NCBI GenBank assembly: GCA_017354895.1
Contig: CP071493.1
Location: 2,542,001-2,606,000 of the forward strand
DNA length: 64,000 nt
DNA from: Podospora comata
Lineage: Eukaryota > Ascomycota > Sordariomycetes > Sordariales > Podosporaceae
Direction: 5' to 3'
The notes under the pieces are model-generated. The model was not told where the DNA came from and made no database searches. It saw only the letters and a program-made list of their open reading frames with translations. Position 1 is the first letter of the stretch; every line of letters begins with the position of its first letter. Position numbers and translations under genes: made by a program. This document shows positions 11,527 to 23,464 of this stretch, one piece after another.

Positions 11527-13139
11527 ATGGCTTTCAGGTCACTCAGCCACCACTCACGGATCCTGTCTCGACTGCTGCCAACCGTTTCCGTTCCCGCTGT
11601 TGCAAGAGTTACCGCCGCTGCCCCCACTACTACTACATTTGCGATCAGGACGTCGAACCCCCTTCGAACGATGGCTTCGACGGCGGCAGAGGTTTCCATG
11701 CCACCAACCGAACCAGCTGTCACCGTCCAAGAAACCACATCTCCCGCCAATGCTGTCGGGCGCACCCCCGAAGAAGCCGCCGCGGCAGAGAACACAGTAA
11801 AATGGTGCATCTCCTCCCTTCCCGAAGAGGTCCTCGCAAGGAGGGTGCCCATCCCCCCCAACGGCGTCGACTACAGAGGCAAGATTGTTCTCGCGCCAAT
11901 GGTACGATCGGGGGAGCTGCCGGCCAGGTTGCTGGCGCTTAAGTACGGGGCTGATTTAGTATGGGGTATGTTCCCTCTCCCTTCCTTTCTTTACATTTCT
12001 TTGCTAACAAGGTGTGATTGATAACACAGGCCCAGAAACAGTCGACCACTCCCTCATCGGCACCACCCGGCGAACCAACCCCCGAACCTCCTGCATCGAA
12101 TGGACCCGCCCCCTCCCAAGCCCACAACAAAGCCGGTTACGACGAGAACGTCATCTTCCGGCTTGACCCAACAAGAGAAAAGGGAAAGCTGGTCTTCCAG
12201 ATTGGAACCTCTGACCCGGATAGAGCGCTCGCGGCGGCGAGGCTGGTGGCGGGGGATGTGGCTGGGATAGACGTCAACGCCGGCTGTCCAAAGCCTTTCT
12301 CTACCTCGGGCGGGATGGGCGCTGCGCTGTTGCAGACGCCGGATAAGCTTGTTGCCATCCTGGAGAACCTGACGAGGCATATCATCCCCGAGTTTGGGAT
12401 TGGGGTCTCGGTGAAGATTAGATTGCTGGAGACACCGGAGAAGACGGAGGCGTTGGTTAGGAGGTTGGTGGGGACGGGGATCACGGGGTTGACAATCCAC
12501 TGCCGGACTACGCCTATGCGACCGAGGGAACGGGCGATAAGGGGGCAGTTGAGGATGATTGGGTACATCTGTCGCGAGGCAGGGGTGGCGTGCGTGGTGA
12601 ATGGGGATGTGGCGGACAGGCGGGATGGGTATAAGCTCATGGAGGAGTTCAGGGTGGACGGGGCGATGATTGCCACGGCGGCGGAGAAGAATCCGAATGT
12701 GTTTTTGAAGGAGGGGGAGGAGAAGACAACGTGGGAGCAATATGCGAGGGAGCTGGTGAGGTTTGCGATGGAGGTGGAGAATAAGATGAGTAATACCAAG
12801 TTTACGCTCAGTCAGATTGTGCCGGGGCGGGAGCCGGTTTATAAGACCATGTGCGCGCAGGGGAAAAGTTATGAGGAGTTGGTTAAGGTGATGGGGTTTG
12901 AGGAGATGGTGGAGATGGCGAGGAGGACGGACGAGGTGTTGAGGTTGGGGGAGTGGGCACCAAAGAAGGAGGGCAAGGGGAAGAAGGGGCAGCAGCAGCA
13001 GGTGAAGGGGAAGAATGAGAAGAAGAGGAAGAGTGAGGATGAGGTTGATGGGGCAAAGGAGGTCAAGAAAGAGAAGGTGGGGGTGGTTGCTGAGCCAGTT
13101 GCCCACCAGGACGGGCCTGCTCTTGCTCAGGCAGCGTAA
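11527..13139 (+). CDS. tRNA-dihydrouridine(20) synthase, Dus2/SMM1 type (apparent frameshift)
   Basis: Exon 1 (11527-11965) and exon 2 (12030-13139) encode a flavin-dependent enzyme that reduces U20 of tRNA to dihydrouridine. Family signatures are present: KIVLAPMVRSGELPARL, DLVWGPETVD across the intron, the catalytic-Cys motif NAGCPKPFST, SVKIRLL, TIHCRTTPMR and VNGDVADR. The C-terminal tail is long and Lys/Glu-rich. The first about 48 residues look like a mitochondrial presequence (Arg/Ser-rich, no acidic residues), and a second in-frame ATG lies at 11671. The conserved exon-2 frame (PETVDHSLIG to CIEWTR) and the frame of the rest (ENVIFRLDP onward) differ by one base. The combined exon length is one more than a multiple of three, and no GT-AG intron fits between them. 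The most likely place is a five-C run at 12109-12113. Family assignment is sure; whether the gene is intact is not. Confidence 0.85.
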
Positions 13140-13437
13140 ACTGAGTTGGTTGTGATTTGGAGATGGATATACCCCTTGTATTATATTTGAGTTATGGGCG
13201 AGCATGGTTGGTAGATATACAAAATAGACGGGCAGGCAGCATATGGAAAGGAAACTATAGATACGGTTTAGCGTTTGATCTCTTGCCCCGTGGAGATGGA
13301 CAAATCCACGGACTTTGAACAGTAACCAAACCGATGAACAAATTATGAACTTTCCGCAATGGTTTCCATATTCACATCACACAACCCCATATGTATTCCT
13401 TTTCATCCCATCATGATTACGCATCCCCACCCCCACC

Positions 13438-14966
13438 CTAAACCCTCCTCCCCTGCGCCAACAACTCCGACACCTTCGGCGGCAACACCAACGCACTCCT
13501 GTCATTCCTCCTATAAAAGTCCACCAGCGCCACCGCCGTCTTCTCAGGCAAGTCCTCATGAATAAAGTGCCCCGCCTCAGGAAACACCTGGAGAGCATAT
13601 TTCCCTATTTTTGTTTCTGTCAGCAACCATCACCTCTCATTTCTCACGTATAGAAAGGTAAAACACACCCTGCATCTGCCCAATAGTCAACTCGGTATCC
13701 AACCTATCCGTCCCCGCCAAAAGCAACATCTTCCCCGCCCCCTTCCCCAACCCCGTCGCCCCTTGCCCCAAAAACTTCTTGCTCAATCCCACAAACCACC
13801 CTTGCCAAAACGGCTGGGTAGAACTAAGATCCGTCCGCCATTTCCACGGTTTTGACACCTTCGTTGAGGGTGGCTGTTGCTGTGGTTGTGTGGTTGTGGT
13901 GGTGGTATCGACTAATAGAGCAGGGACACTAACCCTCGCACTGACGCTATTTCTTATTGTTCGTGACCTAACATGCCATTCTATGCCTTCCTTTAATGAA
14001 TGAAACCCCTGTGGCCGGGTGCTGAGGTATGTCTGCATTGACTGCAAGGCGTCTAGGGCTGAGCCTTCGACAACATCGAGTACTGCGTATCCCAGTAGGG
14101 AAACTGAAGGGGGAAGAAGGGGTTGGTAGGCGAGTTCGGTAACGACGGCTCCGCCTAGAGAATGGCCTACTAGGATGAGAGGGGGGATGTCAGGCCAGGA
14201 CATGGCTTTGGCCGTGAGGAGGATTGCATTGCAGAGGTCTTGGGATAGAGTACCGAGGGAGAGGTCGGTTGGTTCGTTGGGGCTGGGGGAGGTGATGGTT
14301 GTTAGGCCGTGGCCGCGGGCGTCGAGGGAGAGGATGCCGGCTGAGGGGAGACGTTTGCGAATTTCAGAGCCGAGGACGGCGAAGGAGAGGGCGGAGGAGC
14401 CGGCGCCGTGGTGGGTTACGAAGAGGGGACCGCCTGTGGATGGTTTGGCTCCTGGTGCTGGGTTGTTGGTGGTTGAAGGGGTAGGGGGATCAGGGGAGGT
14501 GAGGTAGACATGGTAGGTTATGGTCCCGTCTGTTGAGAGGAGGGAGAGTTCACGTTCAAAGTAGGTTGTCCAGGGGATTGGGTCTAAGGACGAGCGGGTT
14601 GGAACTCTGAGGAGGGTGTTAGTTAGAAGTTGATATCAGAATGGGTGAGTTAGGGTGAACATACCCTTGTGGCCTTGCAAACAGAGCTCTACCCGGTGAT
14701 GGGATTACTGTGCCTGTTGATGAGACTGAAGATGCTGACGAGGAGTCGTCATCTTGTGGGTGGTTTGGAATAGATGAGAGAGATCCAAACTGGTCTTCAT
14801 CTTCTTCATCCAGCTCATTGAAGTCGGGAAGACCAACGGGTGGCTGTAATGTCGTTGCTGGGATTGGCATTGCCGTGGTCCCCATGGCTTGGCTTGGTGC
14901 GTAGGCGTGCGCTTGCATCGTGTTGGAAAGTCTTGCTTTTGCCCACTTCTTCTGCAACTCGCTCAT
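13438..14966 (-). CDS. PPE1: Protein phosphatase methylesterase 1 (PP2A demethylation)
   Basis: Three exons (14966-14665, 14606-13669, 13604-13438) give 468 residues. An alpha/beta hydrolase removes the C-terminal methyl ester from the PP2A catalytic subunit and so opposes the PPM1 methyltransferase. The nucleophile motif GHSLGGA has its Ser near residue 250. The oxyanion/HG region reads FVTHHGAGSSALSF, and the catalytic His lies in PEAGHFIHEDLPEKTA near the end, followed by the typical tail FYRRNDRS. The N-terminal about 100 residues are acidic and Ser-rich. I chose the start MSELQKKWAK over an in-frame ATG 42 codons upstream because it matches the family. The last intron has a CTGAC branch point and two acceptors 12 nt apart. 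The gene is convergent with the Dus2 gene. Confidence 0.93.
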
Positions 14967-17151
14967 GATCTGTCTCTTCCCAGACGTTGATACAAGCCTT
15001 GTTCCCCTTACACCTCCACCTTCCTGGTGGGGTTTTCCTTGTATTCTTTTTTCTCGGCCAGCGCTTTGATGGTTCACGATGAATGGCGCCAAGCCAAAAA
15101 AAAAAGAATGTCAAATCTCAGTGGTACAGACCGTCAGCAAGAATAGAAGTAGTCAATTTGATATCACACGACTCGATGTATCGTGTGACAGGCCGAGTTG
15201 GTCGTTGGTGTGGTTGCTTGATGATTGATCATTAGGTGCTGTTCATACAATTGGGAGAGTGAGGTCATTGGTTGTCAGCGCCCAAAGTTTGCGCACTGTG
15301 ATGCCCCTCAGGCATGTGTGGGCAACCCCGTACCAAAGGCCCTCGTTTACAGTGCCAAAAGATTATGGAGTTACTGTCCTAGATGTGATCTCTTGATTCT
15401 TCAAATTTGAAGTTGCACAACATCTTTCCAACACCCCAATCCAGTGTCTTTCGCCTCTATTTGTACACTTGACATTTCTTGTGTTCTTACTCAAGTCTTT
15501 TTCTGGAGAATGACGGTGTTACTCGATGGCTTTGTGGAACTTGACCCAACTTTGAGGAAGAACATTTCGACTTTGACTCAACAGAGAAAGCAGCTCAAGC
15601 CAGCTCACATCTGGATATGAAGCACAGTTGGCCAACCGAAGTCGGTGCCACCTAGCCAAGCAGCGTTCAAGTCGATGCATTAATGCATGAATGATGGCTG
15701 TGCACGGGACAGGCGATCCCCTCTCTGGGTGCCCAGGGTTTCCCACTTCGGATGAAGTTGTATCGTTGGCTGAGATGTCAAAGTCTGATGCACTTTGGAT
15801 TCGAGAATTCCTGCACTTTTGTTGTTCGCTGCGGGGTCAAGGGGTCAGGGGGGATCTCGGGGAGTACAGGCTATGATGCACAATACTTTTGTCGGGAGAA
15901 AGTAAGCAAAGGATTCTTTTTCCACGTGTTGAAACAAGCTGACCGTCTTGGGAATGCCTCTGGAGGAAGTTGTCAAGGGCAGACAACATGCCAGTTCACG
16001 AAGACATATGTCGTCCCAGGAATACCGCAGGGCTGTCGAATCTGCCACGCGCTTCCGTCAATATCAAGTCTTGAACACTACACTACCAGGACATGACAGC
16101 GGGTGTTGACATCAGTTCTTTTCGCCCACTTCAAAGTTTCATGCATCGTAAAAATGTACCAGAGACGCTATCGCTAAAACAACTTTCGGACCCCCACAGC
16201 CAATCGGTAGCCAATTGCCCGCCGCAGAGCCGCCCAAGAGGTTGCAAAGCACTGTGCAGGGGTCTTCCACCCAGCGCCCCTTTGCCGCTAAGGTTTCAGA
16301 TGGCCTCCAGGTCCTCGACCCGCACCCTCGGTTCTCCCCGTTCGCTCCCCTTCTTCGCCTCCTCCACAGCCCGTCGTCGAGGCCCAGGAGACCTCCGGAG
16401 TCAATCGACTGGTCAAGGGATCGCCGAATTGCTCGGGTGTTCGTGATGAGGCCAATAGAACTTGACACCTGCCAGCAGGATGCAGTCCCATTCGACAACA
16501 GAACCTGTCAAGAATTCGCCCTGAAGCTAGGGATTGCTTTTCTCTGTTTTTTTTGCCCATCGCCAGGGCAGCTTTCTCCAGTCCCGTTTCAGATACCCGC
16601 TGGGTCCCGTCTCCTTCATGTCTGCCCCCCCTGTTGATCCATTTTGATCCCTATCAACAAGCCGTCTCTCGCTTTTCCCTCTTTCTGGCCTTCTTTCGTT
16701 TCCCCATTTCTGGCTTTTTGGGCCAACAACCGTATATCGACACTTGTGTTGAAAACAGCTTCACTTTCACAGTTCTCCCTCCTCGAGGGGCAACTTGTTT
16801 GCCCTCTTTCTTTTCTCCTCACCATCTTTTCATTCTTTCCAGGTTGATCCTTGGCCAGTTATTTTGAATGCCTCTCTTTTAGACTACCACGATTTTCAAT
16901 TCTTCGATTCTTAACTTATTCCGGACCGGTTTCGAGGAATTTACATATCAAACCCTATTGACTAGATCTCAGACGTGAAGGGGACGATATATCGAAGAAG
17001 GGAGAAGCAGTTGCGAACTGGACATTCAGCAAAACTAGAAGGGCGGATAAGAAAGATATACCGACGACAGAGCACTCGCTGCACACGATTTTTCATTCGA
17101 TCATTTACACCAACATTTCATTAAACGACTTGAAAAGAAAAAGGGGAAACG
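14967..17151. other. Divergent intergenic region, PPE1 / FLC gene
   Basis: It holds the promoters of PPE1 (leftward) and the FLC-like gene (rightward). The last several hundred bases are pyrimidine-rich, as expected for a fungal promoter and leader. No recognisable coding sequence was seen. Confidence 0.55.
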
Positions 17152-19505
17152 ATGAAGACGTGGATTTTTAGGGCAGGTTTGGCCGGTTTGGCTCTGGCGA
17201 ATGGAGTACTCGGCGTGGATATTCTCGAGACAGTAGGATTCAGCAACTGCAACGGCACTGCTGCAGTTTCGGTACAAAGGGTCAACATCAAGTACAACAA
17301 CGAGGACAAATCAGTAACCTTCGATGTGGCCGGTTCGAGCTCGCAGATTCAGAATGTCACAGCCGTCTTGAACGTCACGGCTTACGGTCAGAATATCTAC
17401 TCGAACGCTTTCGATCCCTGCGATGCCGCCACATTTGTTGACCAGTTGTGCCCCATTCCCGCGGGCATTTTTTCTGCCAAGGGCACGCAAAATATTCCCG
17501 AGGAGTTTGCCAACTTGGTTCCAGCTATCGCGTTTCAGATTCCCGATATTGCGGCCATGGCTACGTTGCAGCTTCAGTCCAAGGAGTCCGGTGAGAGGGT
17601 AGCGTGTCTGGAGGCTCAGGTGAGCAACGGCAAGACTGCCGTTGTCCCTGCCGTTTCCTACGTTGCTGCTGGTGTTGCTGGGGCTGCTTTGATCATGAGC
17701 GGCATCTCTGCTGCTGGAGCGGCCTTCTCAGGTGCCAGTGCTGCGGCAAGCGGTGCCAGTGCTGGTGGTATGGGGACTATCAGCCCCAGCTTCACCGAGG
17801 TCTTTGGCTGGTTTCAGGGCATGGCCATGAACGGTATGATGTCGGTCAACTACCCCAACGTTTACCGAAGCTTCTCCCAGAATTTCGGCTTCTCGACCGG
17901 TCTCGTGCCCTGGACACAGATGCAGCTTTCCATCGATCAGTTCCGCAACATGACTGGAGGCAACTTGACAGAAGACAGCGTCGAGTTCTTGAGAGGCGCT
18001 ACTTTGGTGTACCCGGATGGTTCGTCCTCGACACCTTCCGGTTCGGCTCTCGTGAAGAGGGCATTCGACAACTTTGTTCACCTTGCCAGACGTCAGATCG
18101 AGGGTATCGAGACCAGCGTTAACACCACCGAGCCCGGTGTTGTGCCCGAAGGTGGTGCTCCCACCGAGACTATCCGCGTGGCTGTCACCGGCATGCAAGC
18201 CTACGTCCAGGAGCTCTCCGTCCCCAAGTCCAACACCTTCATGACTGTACTCCTCATTGTGGCTCTTGTCATCGCCGTCATCGTTGTGGGCGTCCTCCTC
18301 GTCAAGATCATTCTCGAGTTCTGGGCTCTCTTCGGCAGCTTCCCAAAGTCATTATCTGGCTTCCGCAAGCATTACTGGGGCTCCATTGGCCGCGCCATCA
18401 CTCACTTGATTCTTCTGCTCTATGGCGTGTGGGTTCTGTACTGCGTCTTTCAATTTACCAACGGAGACTCCTGGGCGGCCAAGACCCTGGCTGGTATCAC
18501 CCTCTTCCTCTTCACCGGCATTCTTGCCTTTTTCTCCTTCAACATCTGGCGCACAGCCCGGAGACTCAAGAAGCAGGAGGGCGACGTTGCAGGGTTGTAC
18601 GACGACAAGAGCATCTGGGTCAAGTACAGCTTGTTCTACGAGTCCTATCGCAAGGGCTGCTGGTGGATTTTCGTGCCCACCATCATTTACATGTTTGCCA
18701 AGGGTTTCGCTCTGGCTGCCACTGACGGCAATGGCATGATTCAGACGTCTGCCCAGCTCATCATCGAGGGCGTCATGCTCATCGTTCTGATCTGGAGTCG
18801 CCCCTATGAGCGCAAGTCGAGCAACGTGATCAACATCACCATTCAGGTTGTCCGCGTTCTCTCAGTTGTCTGCATCTTTGTCTTTGTTGAGCAATTCGGC
18901 ATCGCCCAAACCACCCAGACTGTGGCCGGTGTCGTCTTGATCGCTGTGCAGTCTGCTCTGACGGGCATACTCGCCATTCTGATTGCCTGGAACGCGATCA
19001 GTGCCTGCTGCAAGAAGAACCCGCACAGACAGAGAAGAAAGGAGATGGGTATGTCATTTCTTATTTACCCCTCTCAGGATCGAGATCTTGCTAACATGGC
19101 TCCCCAGAAAAAATGCAACGTGACACCCTCACCCCACTGGATGCGCGCAACTCTCTCCTTCTCGACCGTGAGAAGACGGCGCAGTCTGATCTTACCGACT
19201 CCTTCTCCCTGCTCAAGACGGGTGCTCCCCTGGGCACTGTTGACACGAAGCAGTCCCTGACTCGTCCCGTGTCTTCGGCTTCGTCAAGATACACGCCGCC
19301 CCCTACCCAGCCGCAACATACCCGTGATGGTAGCAATGATAGCTCCTACTTCCGCAGCAACAACCGGGAAAGCAGGCAGCCAAGGCTACCAATCTCAATC
19401 AATGGTACGGTGTACCATTCGCAACCCAACCCATACGGAGGAGGTGCTATGGGGTATGGAGGTGGAGGCCACGGGCCAAGAGGGGGGTATGGATATCGGG
19501 GATGA
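17152..19505 (+). CDS. FLC/TRP-like membrane protein (flavin-carrier family)
   Basis: Two exons (17152-19048 and 19108-19505) give 764 residues. A signal peptide (MKTWIFRAGLAGLALANGVLG) leads into a lumenal ML-like domain with conserved cysteines (TVGFSNCNG, DPCDAATF, DQLCPIP). There is one hydrophobic Ala/Gly-rich segment near residue 175, then a loop and a block of about seven to eight membrane spans (residues about 360-625) of the fungal TRP-like type. The basic, Ser/Pro/Gly-rich tail ends in glycine-tyrosine repeats. Yeast Flc1-3 act in FAD transport into the ER, Ca2+ homeostasis and cell-wall integrity, and fission yeast Pkd2 is a relative. Which paralogue this is cannot be told from sequence alone. 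The intron is a clean GTATGT..CAG in phase 1. Confidence 0.9.
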
Positions 19506-21579
19506 TCTGAGTGACGCGAAATGTGGCCGAAAACAAGGTTTGTTCGTTGAGAACTAGAACTGGAGGATGTAAAGGTGGATGAGATGACGACAACCTACTA
19601 CCAATGCCTTGTATTTTTATTTTATCATCTTCTTGATTTATTGTTTTTGAAACGATATCTCTCATTATTTGCTAGCCTAGCATTCATAACTATACCCGAT
19701 ATGTAAATCACCATCATTAAACACTACTCGCCAGGCTTCCAAAAAGACTGTTGAGGTACTGTTATTAACAATTGTCAGGTTACCCCATTGCATCAGGTTA
19801 CTTGGCTTGCAGTCAAATCATCTTATCTCCTACCGTGTATAATACCCGGAAACAGGCCGGCATTCCCTTGAGATACTGTGCCTCTTGTCCACCAACGAAA
19901 GTGCTATCTACCTACCCGTCATTCATCAAGATCTGGCCAGAACACCACCAAACGTAGTCTTACGTTATAAGCGTGGATCAATGCCCTCGCGCATGCCCGT
20001 CTCCCTGTCCACGCCTCCATTACATGTCGGTGTTATTATCATGCCATTCATGTCCCCTGTCTATCGCCGACATCTCCAACAAACCGTTCTGACAGGTAGA
20101 AAAAAGCATGGCTCACCACGCATATCACGTCACACGACGTATCTCCCGACCGCATTTTCCACCTTTCCCTCTTGCCCGGCCCAGCCCCCCCAGACACAGC
20201 TTGGAACCTTACAGCCTCCCCCCCTCTCCTTGATAGGTAGGTATACCAAAAGCCGTTATCCCGAAGAGACAACCGAACCAACCCGTAGAGGGTTACCGAG
20301 TTCATTAACCGCCCGTCAGCCAACCATTCAGCCCATCAGACCAACTTGACGTCTGACAACAACCGAGACTTCCCTTTCCATCCCAAAAAAAGGTTCTAGA
20401 CCTTCACAGACCGCCCGCAACCACCCACCCCCCCCCCCTTTGCAGCTGCATGACGGTAGAAAAATCCAAACATGCAGATCGAAAAATCCCATGGTCATCG
20501 AACACGGGATTTGTGATGTTTTCTTGATTGACTTGTCAACTTCCCATACATAATCAAGATAGCTATTTCCTCATTCGTAACCCATTGCCAGACATCACCT
20601 TTTTTCTTATCCCATAGCTCTGAACATGCTAGAAAAGTAAAATCGCAAATCTCGATCCCTTTTTCCCCCTTATGGTGTATTTTGAAAGATTCTGGCCTCA
20701 ACAGTGACGTCGTCATATACACAAACCAACCTACCACCATCACACAATCGAGCAAGAAAAGGCAACCAACCCTCACACAACAGCCTCACTCATCATTCTG
20801 CTATCATCCATCTCCCAAACGTACCTATCCTATCACACAGACGCACAAACACTCAACATCTGTCCTACACAAAACTTCCATCATTCATGTCCCCCCCCAA
20901 GCCGAACCCATCACCCCCTCCCAGAAAAGTCAATGACGCGCTCTGCGGGGCAAGCATAAGACATACCAAGGGGCAACCTACCACGGAGACAGGTCCGCAA
21001 AAAACACAATCATCGAGATCTTCTCTCTCCCACCCACCCCTCGCTTAATCTTACCTACCTCCAGCAGATATGTCCCGTCAAGCGGAATAAAACCGAAACT
21101 CCATGAACCCCCCTATCCGGACGGAGCCCATCTCTTGTTCAAGATCGACAAAAACCTGCAAGTTCGATATTGACACGAATAGTGGATCCTCCCCTCCCTT
21201 CCGTCGTGAAGAGGGTGGGAGGGATCATGAATATGTCCTTGAAAAGCACGAGATTATACGCCCATAAGCCTGATGTACAAGTCAATAGAAAACACATGAC
21301 GAATTGTCCCAGGTTCATTAACATTGCCCTTTTTGTTCTGAAAAAGAAAATAAAATGTATGTACAAAATTGTCATCACTGTGTACGGGTCCCATCTCAAA
21401 AACGCCGTACTTGAGATACCCAGTCGAAAAAAAATCCCAAATACATGGTAATATATAGTGGTCCAAATTAGCAGGTGTGTGTTGCCCAGGACCAAACCGC
21501 CACATGCCACCCAAGGGTATAATGCAACCAATATAAACCACAAAAAGAAACGTCCCAACAGCGAGAGGTGACCCCTTTT
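19506..21579. other. Intergenic, convergent 3' ends of FLC gene and HMG gene
   Basis: About 2 kb between two convergent genes, with pyrimidine-rich and C-run tracts (for example 20428-20438). It probably contains both 3' UTRs. I found no supported gene. Confidence 0.55.
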
Positions 21580-23464
21580 CTATTGGGCTCGACGGTTGAC
21601 AATCTCGCCGGCTTGCAGTAACGCGCTCATGCCGTCGAGTCTGGCGGCATCTGGGTTCCCAGCTTGGGGATGGGGATGTCTGGCCTGTCGAGGATGAGCT
21701 GGTGCTTGAGCTGATGCTAGCGAGGGGTAACCCGCGCTGGAGGAATGTGCGGTTACTGGCGGTTGCGAAAGGACGGGCCTGGCATAACCTTTGGCATTGG
21801 CATCCATGTCAGTATTTTTCCGATCTTTGGATGGATGGGAAGCGCACCATTAATTGCTGGCAAAGTACCGGCACCACTGGGGTATGGGCCACCCTGAAAG
21901 ATATGTGGCGGTCGTTGCTGTAGGGGGTACTGTTGGTGTTGCTGCTGGCTGAGATCGAAATGGTCTGGTTTCGATGTCAGCAGCGCGTGTATTGGCAGCT
22001 GGCCATCGACAGGCGTTCTTGGCTGGCCAAAAGGCGAGCCCGAGGATGTGCTCCCAGACGTCGACTGCTCGCTCTTGAGGGTTGGTGGCCGGCTATCGCC
22101 ACCCTCGATGCGGCCTGGGTGGCCGTTTGGGCTTGGTAGAGGCTCGCGCGGGAACCGATACCCATTCATCTCGACCGAGTGCATTCCACCTGGAAATCTC
22201 TGACCTTCGAAAACGTCCGACAAGGATGGGAGGTGCCTCTGCATGTTGGGTGGCTCGTCCCTCCAATTTTGGGTTCGTTGACTCGGTGCCTCCATCGAGT
22301 TGAGCGCGGGGGATCGTTCGTGGCGCTCGGTTTTGCTGATCGTGGGCGAGTGTATCGGCTCGTCTCTTGGCGAGGCGTGAGAAGCTCCAGGGGTTGTGGC
22401 AGTCGAGTACTGCGATTCGCTCATTGACACGACTGATCCAAGCCTCTGTCCCCGGCTTGCTGGGGGTTCGCTACTTCTGCGGCTGTCCTCTTGGCTGCCG
22501 CTTCTGCTGGAGCGATGTTGACCAGTCCTTGGGGGGCTCGTGCGGTTGGAACCTTCACCATCAGACATTTTCATCCTTTTCCCTGTATCCTTATCTAAGT
22601 AACCCGAATATCAGATCATGGTCGGAGCTGGCCCAAGTGCAGATACTTGCGCAACATACCTTGAGGGGGAGAGCCATGCTTGGCTTTGAATTCTTGCAGG
22701 TACAGCATGTACTTCTTGTACTCGGGAGTTTTTTTGTACTCGGCAAGATCGCTTAGGTACTTCTCCTTGATCGCCTGCGCTTGGGACTCATAGGGCTCCT
22801 TTTCAGAAGCATTGAGGCTTTGCCAGTTCTCGCCAACAAGTTTGGCGATCTCGGTAAATGATAAATTTCGACCCTTCAGCTCCTCGCGCATCTTGTTTGA
22901 GAAGAGCACGTAAGCCGAGGGCGGCCGCTCTGGCGCATTTTCGTCAGGCTAGGTAGCGTCAGCATCGTCGCTCTACCAAGGCACTTGAGCGAGTACAAAC
23001 CTTGGGATGACGACGGTATTTCCGTTTGGTGACCACAAGGACACCTGCGTCCCGGGCATCTTGCCTGAAGGCATCCGGCCTCTGCGCGTCTTGAAGTCTC
23101 AGTTCTTCAATGCTTGGCTGGGTGGGCGAGACGAGAGAAGCATCCGGCGCAATGCCCCTTGTATTCGCAATCCGTCTTTGAAGTTTCTTTCCGCAAAACG
23201 TTAGCCACCTGACAAGTTTCCACCTAGATATGGCGCCTCATACCCTTCTATGACCCAACTTCACTCCTAACGTGTCGCTATTCGCAGAGCTTCATGTCAG
23301 CATTGTCTCTCTTCTAACCTCTTCTCTGTCCAAGTGTAAACATACAGATCGGACTCGGTAATATCCAAAATGGTTTCCCATGTGTCAAACCCTTGCTCGA
23401 GGAACGCATCCAAGTACTGGGCAAGGCCCAGCTCTCCAAAAACGGTCGACAGTAGTTGCGTCAT
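21580..23464 (-). CDS. SAM-domain plus HMG-box DNA-binding protein
   Basis: Six exons fit: 23464-23346, 23277-23244, 23186-23001, 22948-22660, 22582-21848 and 21788-21580, giving 523 residues. The N-terminus (MTQLLSTVFGELGLAQYLDA to LGVKLGHRRKLQRRIAN, residues 1-60) is a SAM-like helical domain. A linker rich in charged residues leads to TKRKYRRHPKPDENAPERPP and a single HMG box (about residues 110-190; SAYVLFSNKMREEL, NWQSLNASEKEPYE, KKYMLYLQEF). The C-terminal 300 residues are disordered, rich in Ser, Pro, Gln and Arg, as in a regulatory protein. Exon 2 is only 34 nt. The donor of the last intron could also be the upstream GTACTT, which would shorten the linker in frame. I recognise the architecture from other filamentous fungi but not a named gene. 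Role inferred: nuclear chromatin or transcription factor. Confidence 0.88.

Noticed and set aside
12054-13205. 383-codon open frame on the minus strand
   Set aside because: It is antisense to Dus2, with a Leu/His/Pro-rich composition and no domain.
21139-21558. 139-codon hydrophobic minus-strand frame resembling a membrane protein
   Set aside because: It sits in the likely 3' UTR of the HMG gene, and the hydrophobicity comes from T-rich sequence; no family resemblance.
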